A DNA stretch of 6,672 nucleotides from Candidatus Niyogibacteria bacterium CG10_big_fil_rev_8_21_14_0_10_42_19 (GTDB taxonomy: Bacteria; Patescibacteriota; Minisyncoccia; 1-14-0-10-42-19). Positions 1 through 5,595 of the stretch are shown here, piece by piece. Made by a program: the position numbers and the translations under genes. The notes beneath the pieces were generated by a model. It did no database searches. It was given only the letters and a program-made list of their open reading frames with translations, and was not told the DNA's origin. How positions within the stretch are numbered: the stretch's first letter is position 1; the number at the start of each line of letters is the position of its first letter. Location of the stretch: positions 11,400-18,071 of the forward strand of contig PFCN01000037.1 of the NCBI GenBank assembly GCA_002774705.1. The letters run 5' to 3'.

Positions 1-399
1 ATCCACGGGAATATCTTTTTCGGCGACCGGCTTGAATTTTTGAACCATCTCTTTAGCTCTTAGCAGGTCAGATAAAACTTTTTCTTTTTTAGCCCCCCCG
101 TAAGCTCCACACTCGTCATGTGATTCAATAAATATTCTCTTGGTATGGTGGAGCTTTATGGATTTTTCGATCTGGCTAAAAATAAAATCTTTATCGGAAT
201 GATTTTCGGGTGCCGATATATTTTTGGCTCCTCCCGCCACTATGATTGTATCGACGAATTTGAGCTTTAATTCAGATTCAAGATCGGTGAGACATCTTTT
301 GAAACGGCAATCAATACATCGGATTATTAAAGCATCGGCAATATAGTGATCGCGCGAAAGAGATTTGTCCAACCTTATCGTTCTCTTTACTGTTGGCAT
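1..399 (-). CDS. Beta-carbonic-anhydrase-like protein, 3'-truncated by the window edge
   Basis: Translating the minus strand from the ATG at 399 gives 133 open codons running off the left edge, so the C-terminus is missing. The protein carries the zinc-site signature of beta-carbonic anhydrases: C28-x-D30-x-R32 in the context RCIDCRF, and H94-x-x-C97 in the context HDECGAYGG. In that family the two Cys and the His bind Zn, and the Asp/Arg pair gates the site; the reaction is CO2 + H2O to bicarbonate + H+. The N-terminal half is shorter than in classical enzymes (about 200 aa). It resembles the short 'putative carbonic anhydrase' family (Pfam Pro_CA_2, from memory) frequent in Patescibacteria. 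No signal peptide or membrane segment is seen, so it is probably cytoplasmic. The start is supported by an AAAGGAG site 11 nt upstream. It overlaps the end of atpC by 13 nt and is probably cotranscribed with the ATP synthase. Metal binding is well supported; hydration activity is inferred, and another zinc function is possible. Confidence 0.8.
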   Translation of the reverse strand, partial: MPTVKRTIRLDKSLSRDHYIADALIIRCIDCRFKRCLTDLESELKLKFVDTIIVAGGAKNISAPENHSDKDFIFSQIEKSIKLHHTKRIFIESHDECGAYGGAKKEKVLSDLLRAKEMVQKFKPVAEKDIPVD

Positions 400-626
400 A
401 AAATATTGATCTCCTTTGGGTTTACTTCTAAAAAACCGGAGCTAATGGGAATTATATGTGTTTTGCCGTTATTGTCAATTATTTTTAAGTTGCCTTTCTC
501 AAGCCCACAAATCAAAGGAATGTGGTTTTTTAATATCGTAAGCTCCCCCTCGGCGCTTTTTACGTTAACGGACTCTCCGGACCCCTTGAATAAAATTTCT
601 TTTAAAGAATAAATATTTATCGTCAT
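387..626 (-). CDS. atpC: F1Fo ATP synthase subunit epsilon, short form with N-terminal domain only
   Basis: Epsilon is a central-stalk protein that binds gamma and the c-ring and helps transmit rotation. The 79-residue product matches only the N-terminal beta-sandwich of the family. Residues about 25-40 (SAEGELTILKNHIPLI) correspond to the usual GEFGVLPGHAPL region, and 62-76 (SSGFLEVNPKEINIL) to the usual GGFLEV...VTVL strand, after which the protein ends. Typical bacterial epsilon has about 130-140 residues; the missing part is the C-terminal two-helix domain that inhibits ATP hydrolysis in E. coli and Bacillus. The truncation looks genuine: the TAA lies inside the well-formed start of the next gene, leaving no room for a shifted remainder. 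Its ATG overlaps the atpD stop (ATGA), and an AAAGGCGGA site lies 11 nt upstream inside atpD. Short epsilons are known in Chlorobium relatives and, as I recall, are common in Patescibacteria. Confidence 0.93.
   Translation of the reverse strand: MTINIYSLKEILFKGSGESVNVKSAEGELTILKNHIPLICGLEKGNLKIIDNNGKTHIIPISSGFLEVNPKEINILCQQ
411..417 (-). promoter_or_regulatory. Shine-Dalgarno site of the carbonic-anhydrase-like gene
   Basis: The minus strand reads AAAGGAG here, 11 nt before the ATG at 399, and lies wholly inside the atpC coding region. It is the clearest ribosome binding site in the window and decides the start of the downstream gene. It implies that this gene can be initiated independently as well as by coupling to atpC. 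Confidence 0.65.
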
Positions 627-1987
627 ATTTCATTTATTCCGCCTTTCATATAAAATGTTTCCTCTGATTTGTCGTCGTGTCTGCCTTCCAGTATCTCTTT
701 GAAGGCCTGCACCGTCTCTTCTCTGGGGACAAATTTTCCGGCCTGACCCGTAAAGTTTTCGGCTACGAACATGGGTTGCGATAAGAATCTCTGGATTTTG
801 CGCGCGCGCGATACGGTCTGTTTATCGACTTCAGAGAGCTCCTCCATTCCTAAAATAGCTATAATGTCTTGCAGTTCTTTGTATCTTTGTAGAACCTTCT
901 GAACGTCTCTGGCTGTTTTATAATGCTCTTCTCCCACTATCTTCGGAGTAAGAGCGGTTGATGTGGAGGCAAGAGGGTCTACCGCCGGATAAATGCCTAT
1001 CTCGGTGAGGGGGCGGGACAAAACTATTGTTGAATTGAGATGACTGAAAGTCGTGGCAGGTGCCGGGTCCGTGATATCATCGGCAGGAACATAAATTGCC
1101 TGTACCGACGTTATTGATCCGTTTTTAGTGGAGGTGATTCTTTCCTGTAACTCACCCATTTCTGTCGCGAGAGTGGGTTGATATCCGACAGCCGAAGGAA
1201 GACGCCCAAGAAGCGTGGATACCTCAAGACCGGCTTGTGAGAACCTGAAGATGTTGTCTATAAAAAGGAGGACATCTTTACGTTCGGTATCTCTGAAATA
1301 TTCGGCCATAGTAAGAGCGCTTAAAGCCACGCGAAGACGCGCGCCCGGGACTTCGTTCATTTGTCCAAAAACGAGGGCTGTTTTGCTTATAACCCCGGAA
1401 TCTTTCATCTCATGATAAAGATCATTCCCTTCGCGCGATCTTTCGCCCACTCCCGCGAATATCGAGGCTCCTCCGGATTCTTCCGCGACGTTCCTGATGA
1501 GCTCCATTAACAGAACTGTTTTCCCTACGCCCGCTCCCCCGAAAAGACCGACCTTCCCCCCTTTAATAAAAGGAGCGATAAGATCTATGACCTTGATACC
1601 GGTTTCAAATACTTCGGTTTTTATTGACTGCTCCGTGAGGGTCGGGGCGCTCCTGTGTATCGGAAGAAATTGATCGAATTTTAATCCGGATTCGTCTAAC
1701 GGTACTCCCAATGCGTCAAAAATATGGCCTAAAACTTTTTGCCCCACCGGGACCGATATCGGCTTCCCCGTATCCACCGCCTTGCTTCCGCGTCGGAGAC
1801 CGTCGGTCGAGGACATCGCAATCGCCCTTATCTTCCCCGGTTCAAGATGTTTTGCCACCTCAACTACGATTTTTTTTCCTTCGTTCTCTATTTCAAGCGC
1901 GTTAAAAAGCGCGGGCATAATAACTCCCTCTTTGAATTCAATATCTACGACAGGTCCAATTATTTGTATGATCTTTCCTTCGGTCAT
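623..1987 (-). CDS. atpD: F1Fo ATP synthase catalytic subunit beta
   Basis: This is the catalytic subunit of the F1 head (alpha3beta3), making ATP from ADP and phosphate on the cytoplasmic side. The 454-residue protein is close to the family length (about 460). Visible motifs are an N-terminal beta-barrel (about 1-75), the P-loop GGAGVGKT at 150-157 (K156, T157), the catalytic glutamate E182 in GERSREG, Walker B DVLLFIDN at 238-245 (D244), the adenine-contacting tyrosine Y333 in YPAVDPL, and the C-terminal lever at 382-388. That lever reads EELSEVD instead of the usual DELSEED, a mild change that keeps most of the acidic character. Only 1 nt separates the atpG stop from its ATG and no Shine-Dalgarno sequence is present, so initiation probably depends on ribosomes terminating on atpG. 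It ends in TGA overlapping the atpC ATG, which confirms TGA as a stop codon here. Confidence 0.99.
   Translation of the reverse strand: MTEGKIIQIIGPVVDIEFKEGVIMPALFNALEIENEGKKIVVEVAKHLEPGKIRAIAMSSTDGLRRGSKAVDTGKPISVPVGQKVLGHIFDALGVPLDESGLKFDQFLPIHRSAPTLTEQSIKTEVFETGIKVIDLIAPFIKGGKVGLFGGAGVGKTVLLMELIRNVAEESGGASIFAGVGERSREGNDLYHEMKDSGVISKTALVFGQMNEVPGARLRVALSALTMAEYFRDTERKDVLLFIDNIFRFSQAGLEVSTLLGRLPSAVGYQPTLATEMGELQERITSTKNGSITSVQAIYVPADDITDPAPATTFSHLNSTIVLSRPLTEIGIYPAVDPLASTSTALTPKIVGEEHYKTARDVQKVLQRYKELQDIIAILGMEELSEVDKQTVSRARKIQRFLSQPMFVAENFTGQAGKFVPREETVQAFKEILEGRHDDKSEETFYMKGGINEI
638..646 (-). promoter_or_regulatory. Shine-Dalgarno-like site of atpC
   Basis: The minus strand reads AAAGGCGGA inside the 3' end of atpD, 11 nt before the atpC ATG at 626. 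Spacing and placement match those of the next gene's site. With the ATGA stop/start overlap it suggests translational coupling plus direct ribosome entry. Confidence 0.5.
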
Positions 1988-1988
1988 A

Positions 1989-2924
1989 TTAATTTATATT
2001 TGCGCCGGCAGTTATCTCCGCGAGCTCTCTCGTGATACCGGCTTGGCGTGATTTATTAAAAATAAGCTGTAAGTCGTCTTTCAGTTCACTCGCGTTATCG
2101 GAAGCGTTTTTCATCGCGACCATCCGCGCCGAGTGCTCTGAAGCATTTGACTCTAATATTAAATGATACATCATCATTTCCACAAGGTGTTTGGATAGAT
2201 TTTCGATCAGTTTGACACTTCCTTTTTTAGTGGTAGGTTCTATTAAATACCCATAATTCTCAAAAATATGACATCCCGCGTCTTCCGAAGTTGGCGCGAA
2301 ACGTCCATGTTCCGGAGCTATCTCTTTGATGTCGCGGTCAATGGCATTGAACGTAACAGGTAGGAGCTCCCGTATCAGTACGTCCTGGCGGAGGGTGGTT
2401 CTGAAATAAGTGCTTACGGTGATGATTTTAGACCAGTTACCGGCCAGAAATCCGTCTATAATAAAATTTGCGAAAGTCTGTGTTTCTTCCGGCGCGGCAT
2501 GGTCTCCGAATTTTATAAAGGAAGTTTGAGCGGGAATATTCTTACGCGATAAATACTCCTCGGCCTTTTTGCCGACAGCGGCATATACATAGGATCCTTT
2601 TTCGCCCCCGAATTTTTTTTCAAATTTTCTAAAAACATTGCTGTTAAAAGATCCGGCCAGTCCCTTGTCGGCGCATATCAAAATTATGAGAGGTTTATTC
2701 TCCTTTTTTGTTTCGGGGGTTTTCATCAGTGACGGGATAACGGATGTTCTTTTCGTGAGCTCTCTTAAAAGCTCAAGGCTTTTTATGGCATACGGCCTGG
2801 AGTTAAGGGCTACGACTTGGGATTTACGCATCTTATTTGCGGCAACCATTTCCATTGCCTTTGTGATCTGGGCCGTATTGATGACTGCTCTTATTCTTCT
2901 TTTTAGTGACTGTGTTGATTGCAT
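1989..2924 (-). CDS. atpG: F1Fo ATP synthase subunit gamma
   Basis: Gamma is the rotating shaft inside alpha3beta3 that couples the c-ring to catalysis. Both helices of the coiled-coil are recognisable: the N-terminal one at about 1-55 (SLKRRIRAVINTAQITKAM and the following MVAANKMRKSQ) and the C-terminal one at about 240-308, including EHSARMVAMKNASDNASEL at 263-281 and SRQAGITRELAEITAGA at 292-308. The central Rossmann-like domain carries LIILICADKGLAGSFN at 79-94. At 311 residues it exceeds the usual 285-295; compared by eye with E. coli gamma, the extra 20 or so residues fall at about 194-220, just before the conserved NYGYLIEP segment. It starts 3 nt after atpA with the junction TAATTTATG and no Shine-Dalgarno site. 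Confidence 0.98.
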   Translation of the reverse strand: MQSTQSLKRRIRAVINTAQITKAMEMVAANKMRKSQVVALNSRPYAIKSLELLRELTKRTSVIPSLMKTPETKKENKPLIILICADKGLAGSFNSNVFRKFEKKFGGEKGSYVYAAVGKKAEEYLSRKNIPAQTSFIKFGDHAAPEETQTFANFIIDGFLAGNWSKIITVSTYFRTTLRQDVLIRELLPVTFNAIDRDIKEIAPEHGRFAPTSEDAGCHIFENYGYLIEPTTKKGSVKLIENLSKHLVEMMMYHLILESNASEHSARMVAMKNASDNASELKDDLQLIFNKSRQAGITRELAEITAGANIN

Positions 2925-2927
2925 AAA

Positions 2928-4457
2928 TTAAGATAACGTTTGTTTAAAACCGATTATTGCTTCTTTTAATTTTTCTTCCACGCCGGCTGATAATTCATTT
3001 GATTGCCTAATCGGCTCTATTATATCGTTTTGGTGCGTACCTTTGATGTATTCAAGATATTTTTTCTCGGTTTCTTTAAGGTTATCCACCGGAATATTAT
3101 CGAAATATCCGTTAAGCGCGGCATAAAACACCAGGGCTTGCTCTTCAAAAGGCATCGGGGAGGCGTCATTCTGTTTTAAAATTTCAGTTATCATCTGTCC
3201 TCTCTTTATTTTATTTTTAGTATTTTCATCGAGGTCTGACGCGAATTGAACGAATGCCTGCAATTCTCTTGCCTGCGCGAGCTCAAGCCGAAGCTTGCCG
3301 GAAACTTTTTTCATGGCTTTGGTTTGCGCCGAGGATCCGACGCGCGAGACCGAAAGACCCGCATTAATCGCCGGTCTTATCCCCTGATAAAAAAGATCGG
3401 CTTCGAGATAAATTTGGCCGTCGGTTATCGAAATTACATTGGTTGGGATGTACGCCGATACATCGGATAGTTGGGTTTCAATTATCGGGAGAGCGGTGAG
3501 AGAACCTCCGCCTTTTTCTTTTGAAAGCTTGGCCGAACGTTCAAGCAGACGCGAGTGAAGATAAAAAATATCCCCGGGATAGGCCTCTCTTCCGGGGGGA
3601 CGCCTTAAAAGCAGGGATATTTGGCGGTATGCTGTCGCGTGCTTGGAAAGATCGTCATAAATAATAAGGGCGTCTTCTTTTTTATCCATAAAATATTCCC
3701 CTAAAGCGCAACCGGCGTAAGGCGCCAAAAACCAAAATGCGGCTGACGACGCGGCGGAAGCCGCGACCACTATGGTGTATTTCATGGCCCCGGCCGTCTC
3801 AAGTTCCGATATTATTTTTGCGATATTTGATTCTTTTTGTCCTATCGCGACATAGATACAAATAGGGATTTTCCGTCCCTTCTCGTTTTGCTGGTTTACA
3901 ATGGTATCAATAGCGATAGCTGTTTTCCCGGTTTGGCGGTCGCCGATTATTAATTCTCTTTGTCCACGCCCGATTGGGATCATGGAATCTATGGCTTTAA
4001 TCCCGGTATGAAGAGGCGAAGAAACTGATTCGCGGTCAAGAACGGATGGAGCTTTTTTCTCTATCGGATATGTATCCGGGTCGTCTCCCTTTTTCCAAAT
4101 ATCTCCCTTGCCGTCAAGCGGCTCCCCCAGAGGATTGATTACCCGCCCGATAAGATTTGGCCCGACTTTAATCTCGAGCACCCGTCCCGTTCCTTTCACC
4201 TCGTCCCCCGTTTTAACTTTTGAAAAATCCCCGAGAACTATCGCTCCAATCGAGTTTTCTTCAAGGTTCAAAACCACGGCGCTTATCGGCCCGTCTTTCG
4301 CCTCGATCGTTAACATTTCCTGCGACATGACGTTTCGGAGACCCTGTATCTTTAATACACCGTCTGCCACCTCCAAAACCATCCCGACCTCCGATATCTC
4401 AATTTCGCTTTTCTGACCCTCTATCTCTTTTTTAAGTTTTTCTATTATTTCGAACAT
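2928..4457 (-). CDS. atpA: F1Fo ATP synthase subunit alpha
   Basis: Alpha is the non-catalytic nucleotide-binding subunit of F1 that contributes the arginine finger to the catalytic site on beta. The 509-residue protein matches the usual 500-515. In order: N-terminal helix that contacts delta (1-20), beta-barrel (about 25-95), P-loop GDRQTGKT at 172-179, Walker B-type ALIIYDDL at 263-270, the RRPPGREAYPGD stretch at 285-296, VISITDGQIYLE at 341-352, and the arginine finger R372 in SVSRVGSSAQ. A helical C-terminal domain follows from about 380. No catalytic or structural motif is missing. The start lies 27 nt after the atpH stop, in A+T-rich sequence with no recognisable Shine-Dalgarno; the N-terminus matches the family there, so the start is sound. 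Confidence 0.99.
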   Translation of the reverse strand: MFEIIEKLKKEIEGQKSEIEISEVGMVLEVADGVLKIQGLRNVMSQEMLTIEAKDGPISAVVLNLEENSIGAIVLGDFSKVKTGDEVKGTGRVLEIKVGPNLIGRVINPLGEPLDGKGDIWKKGDDPDTYPIEKKAPSVLDRESVSSPLHTGIKAIDSMIPIGRGQRELIIGDRQTGKTAIAIDTIVNQQNEKGRKIPICIYVAIGQKESNIAKIISELETAGAMKYTIVVAASAASSAAFWFLAPYAGCALGEYFMDKKEDALIIYDDLSKHATAYRQISLLLRRPPGREAYPGDIFYLHSRLLERSAKLSKEKGGGSLTALPIIETQLSDVSAYIPTNVISITDGQIYLEADLFYQGIRPAINAGLSVSRVGSSAQTKAMKKVSGKLRLELAQARELQAFVQFASDLDENTKNKIKRGQMITEILKQNDASPMPFEEQALVFYAALNGYFDNIPVDNLKETEKKYLEYIKGTHQNDIIEPIRQSNELSAGVEEKLKEAIIGFKQTLS

Positions 4458-4484
4458 ACTTATATAATAATTAAACTTTTCAAA

Positions 4485-4874
4485 TTACGCGTCTATTTTA
4501 AATAAATTCTTGAGTCTTCTTTGCATTGAATTATCAATAACTATTTCGTCGTCAATTCTTATTTTTACTCCCGCCAAAATATTCGGGCTTACTTTTTCGG
4601 AAAATACGCAATTCTTCTTATTAAAAAGGCTTTTTATTTTTTTTATTCGGGTCTGGTCGCCTAGGCGCGCGGTTTCTATTCTTATCCGAGTGATACCACG
4701 GTCTTCCGAGTATATTTTCTCGATCTCATTTAAAATAACTCCGGCATTCTTTATCGCCCCGTATTTATTAAGAATTTTCGCGAAATTCACGAACAGCTTT
4801 TCGTGATCTTTCGCTGGTGTTTCTTTAAAAGCTTTATAGAATGATTTTGCGAATATTATAGCCGGGTATTTCAT
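4485..4874 (-). CDS. atpH: F1Fo ATP synthase subunit delta, short form
   Basis: Delta caps the F1 head and joins it to the b-subunit peripheral stalk. Identity rests on position between atpF and atpA and on two family regions: an N-terminal segment with AKSFYKAF (9-16), like the usual YAKALF, and a C-terminal block at 95-124 (VSPNILAGVKIRIDDEIVID, then NSMQRRLKNL) matching the usual DPSLLGGVVIRIGDKVIDGS. The protein is 129 residues against about 175-180 in most bacteria, and the loss appears to fall in the N-terminal helical bundle and linker. It is basic and lysine-rich. It begins 3 nt after the atpF stop with TAATTTATG and no Shine-Dalgarno site. The reading frame is intact, so this looks like a reduced subunit rather than a pseudogene. 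Confidence 0.9.
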   Translation of the reverse strand: MKYPAIIFAKSFYKAFKETPAKDHEKLFVNFAKILNKYGAIKNAGVILNEIEKIYSEDRGITRIRIETARLGDQTRIKKIKSLFNKKNCVFSEKVSPNILAGVKIRIDDEIVIDNSMQRRLKNLFKIDA

Positions 4875-4877
4875 AAA

Positions 4878-5390
4878 TTAATGAGTAATTCTTTTTTTTG
4901 ATAAACCCGCAACCGCCTGATCGATTAATTTTTCATCTATCCTGTCCGGTGAGATTTCAACCGTACGCGCTATCGCCATTTTAACCATTTCCCCCGCTTC
5001 TTTGTAGAACATATTTTTTTCTTTTTCCAACTCTTCCCTACCTCTTATTTCCGCGCTTTTCAAAATATCGGCCTCTTTTTTGCGCGCCTCCGCGATCAGT
5101 TGTTCTCCAACCTCCTTCGACCTCGCCTCCATGGCGCGGATTATTTGTAAACCTTCTTTTTGGGCGCTCGCGATCTTTTCGGCTTTAACCGTCTCTGATT
5201 CCAGCATTATTTTTCTTGCCTGCTCGGCGTCTTGAATACCTTTTCTTATTTTTTCTTTGCGGGCGCCTAAAAGGGAGATAAGCGGTTTGTAAACCGTAAA
5301 ACGTAAAACCGTAAAAACAATCAAAAAATTTACTCCTTGCGCGAAAAGTAATTTCCAGTTAACTCCTAATTTGTGAAATAATTCCGACAT
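4878..5390 (-). CDS. atpF: F1Fo ATP synthase subunit b
   Basis: Subunit b forms the membrane-anchored peripheral stalk that keeps alpha3beta3 from turning with the rotor. The 170-residue product has an amphipathic start (MSELFHKLGVNWKLLFAQ), one membrane helix at about 14-34, a short hinge (YKPLISLLGARK, 34-45), then a long charged helix rich in Ala, Lys and Glu to about 145 that fits the b-dimer coiled coil. I chose the ATG at 5390 because family members begin just here and a G-rich run (GGGGGG, 5401-5406) sits 10 nt upstream. An in-frame GTG at 5414 would add eight residues (MFAGGYFL) but has no ribosome site, and an in-frame TGA at 5417-5415 excludes anything longer. It is preceded by the only large spacer in the operon. 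Confidence 0.95.
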   Translation of the reverse strand: MSELFHKLGVNWKLLFAQGVNFLIVFTVLRFTVYKPLISLLGARKEKIRKGIQDAEQARKIMLESETVKAEKIASAQKEGLQIIRAMEARSKEVGEQLIAEARKKEADILKSAEIRGREELEKEKNMFYKEAGEMVKMAIARTVEISPDRIDEKLIDQAVAGLSKKRITH

Positions 5391-5400
5391 TAAAAAATAA

Positions 5401-5406
5401 CCCCCC
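5401..5406 (-). promoter_or_regulatory. Possible G-run ribosome binding site of atpF
   Basis: Six consecutive G on the minus strand, 10 nt before the ATG at 5390, could pair with the CCUCC anti-Shine-Dalgarno using one or more G-U pairs. It is the only G-rich stretch in the 100 nt before atpF and favours this ATG over the upstream GTG at 5414. A conventional AGGAG occurs at 5439-5443 but lies 20 nt from the nearest ATG, which is out of frame. Confidence 0.35.
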
Positions 5407-5482
5407 GCGAACACTCATATTCGTATAAATAATAATATCTCCTGTTATCTCAAAAAATACATTTTTACATTCCGACAAAATA

Positions 5483-5499
5483 AATTTGCCTGACAAATT
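5483..5499 (-). repeat. Small A+T hairpin upstream of atpF
   Basis: The minus strand reads AATTTG-TCAGG-CAAATT, a perfect 6-bp stem with a 5-nt loop, followed by the T-rich TATTTTGTC. It lies just downstream of the 78-nt hairpin in the atpE-atpF spacer. It may be a weak pause or processing site. Only one of its six pairs is G-C, so on its own it is marginal. Confidence 0.3.
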
Positions 5500-5506
5500 A
5501 ATATTT

Positions 5507-5584
5507 ATCCCCACGCTTTTTCTTAGAGCGCGCCCGGGTTAAGCTCGGCCACCCAAGAGATGCTCCGTGAAAAAGTGTAGGGAT
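5507..5584 (-). repeat. 78-nt long imperfect hairpin between atpE and atpF, candidate structured RNA or palindromic element
   Basis: Read on the minus (transcript) strand, the ends ATCCCTACACTTTTTC (5584-5569) and GAAAAAGCGTGGGGAT (5522-5507) pair over 16 positions, with one A/C mismatch and one T-G pair. Inside this, GGAGC (5566-5562) pairs with GCTCT (5529-5525), and CTTGGGT (5557-5551) with ACCCGGG (5539-5533, two G-T pairs), closing an 11-nt loop GGCCGAGCTTA. Internal loops are 2x2 and 4x3 nt. The total is about 27 pairs, far beyond chance for one short spacer. It is much more G+C-rich than the flanking spacer and contains no ORF. It could be an RNA that sets the amount of atpE message relative to downstream genes, or a REP/MITE-like palindrome with 16-bp terminal inverted repeats (14 of 16 identical). 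I see no target-site duplication. The structure is directly visible; the function is unknown. Confidence 0.7.
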
Positions 5585-5589
5585 CCTAC
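5570..5589 (-). terminator. Weak terminator-like hairpin directly after atpE
   Basis: Seven nt past the atpE stop codon the minus strand reads GTAGG-ATC-CCTAC, a 5-bp stem with a 3-nt loop, then AC and five T. The form is that of a weak intrinsic terminator or pause site. Its right arm and T-run are the same bases used by the left arm of the 78-nt hairpin, so the two folds exclude each other. The stem is short, so full termination is unlikely; partial attenuation between atpE and atpF is possible. Confidence 0.35.
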
Positions 5590-5595
5590 TATCCG

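Noticed and set aside
387..399. Intrinsic terminator after atpC marking the end of the operon
   Set aside because: No stem followed by a T-run is present near the atpC end, and the next gene overlaps it by 13 nt, so transcription should continue past the window edge.
387..400. Possible frameshift hiding the epsilon C-terminal domain
   Set aside because: The bases downstream of the atpC stop encode the carbonic-anhydrase-like protein from its ATG onward, with a proper Shine-Dalgarno site, so no shifted remainder exists.
623..626. Recoded UGA (Gly) genetic code as in Gracilibacteria or Absconditabacteria
   Set aside because: atpD ends at TGA exactly at the family C-terminus in an ATGA overlap, and no gene contains an in-frame TGA that would need decoding.
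1870..1877. A8 run on the coding strand of atpD (another at 2613-2620 in atpG), possible slippage or programmed frameshift sites
   Set aside because: Both encode ordinary Lys-Lys pairs in the correct frame of intact proteins, and there is no downstream stimulatory structure or useful alternative frame.
1215..2051. Several open frames of 64-98 codons on the plus strand opposite atpD and atpG
   Set aside because: They overlap strongly conserved synthase genes, have no family resemblance or ribosome sites, and arise from the codon pattern of the opposite strand.
5359..5418. 19-codon short ORF starting at the ATG at 5418 as a real small gene
   Set aside because: It has no correctly spaced ribosome site, mostly overlaps the atpF start out of frame, and the peptide shows no recognisable character; kept only as a low-interest observation.
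5520..5562. tRNA-Ser-like string on the minus strand (GGTGGCCGAG followed by GGGCGCGCTC)
   Set aside because: The piece resembles the D-arm of a serine tRNA, but there is no matching acceptor 3' half, no T-arm with TTCRA, and the would-be anticodon loop lacks T33. The bases are better explained by the 78-nt hairpin.
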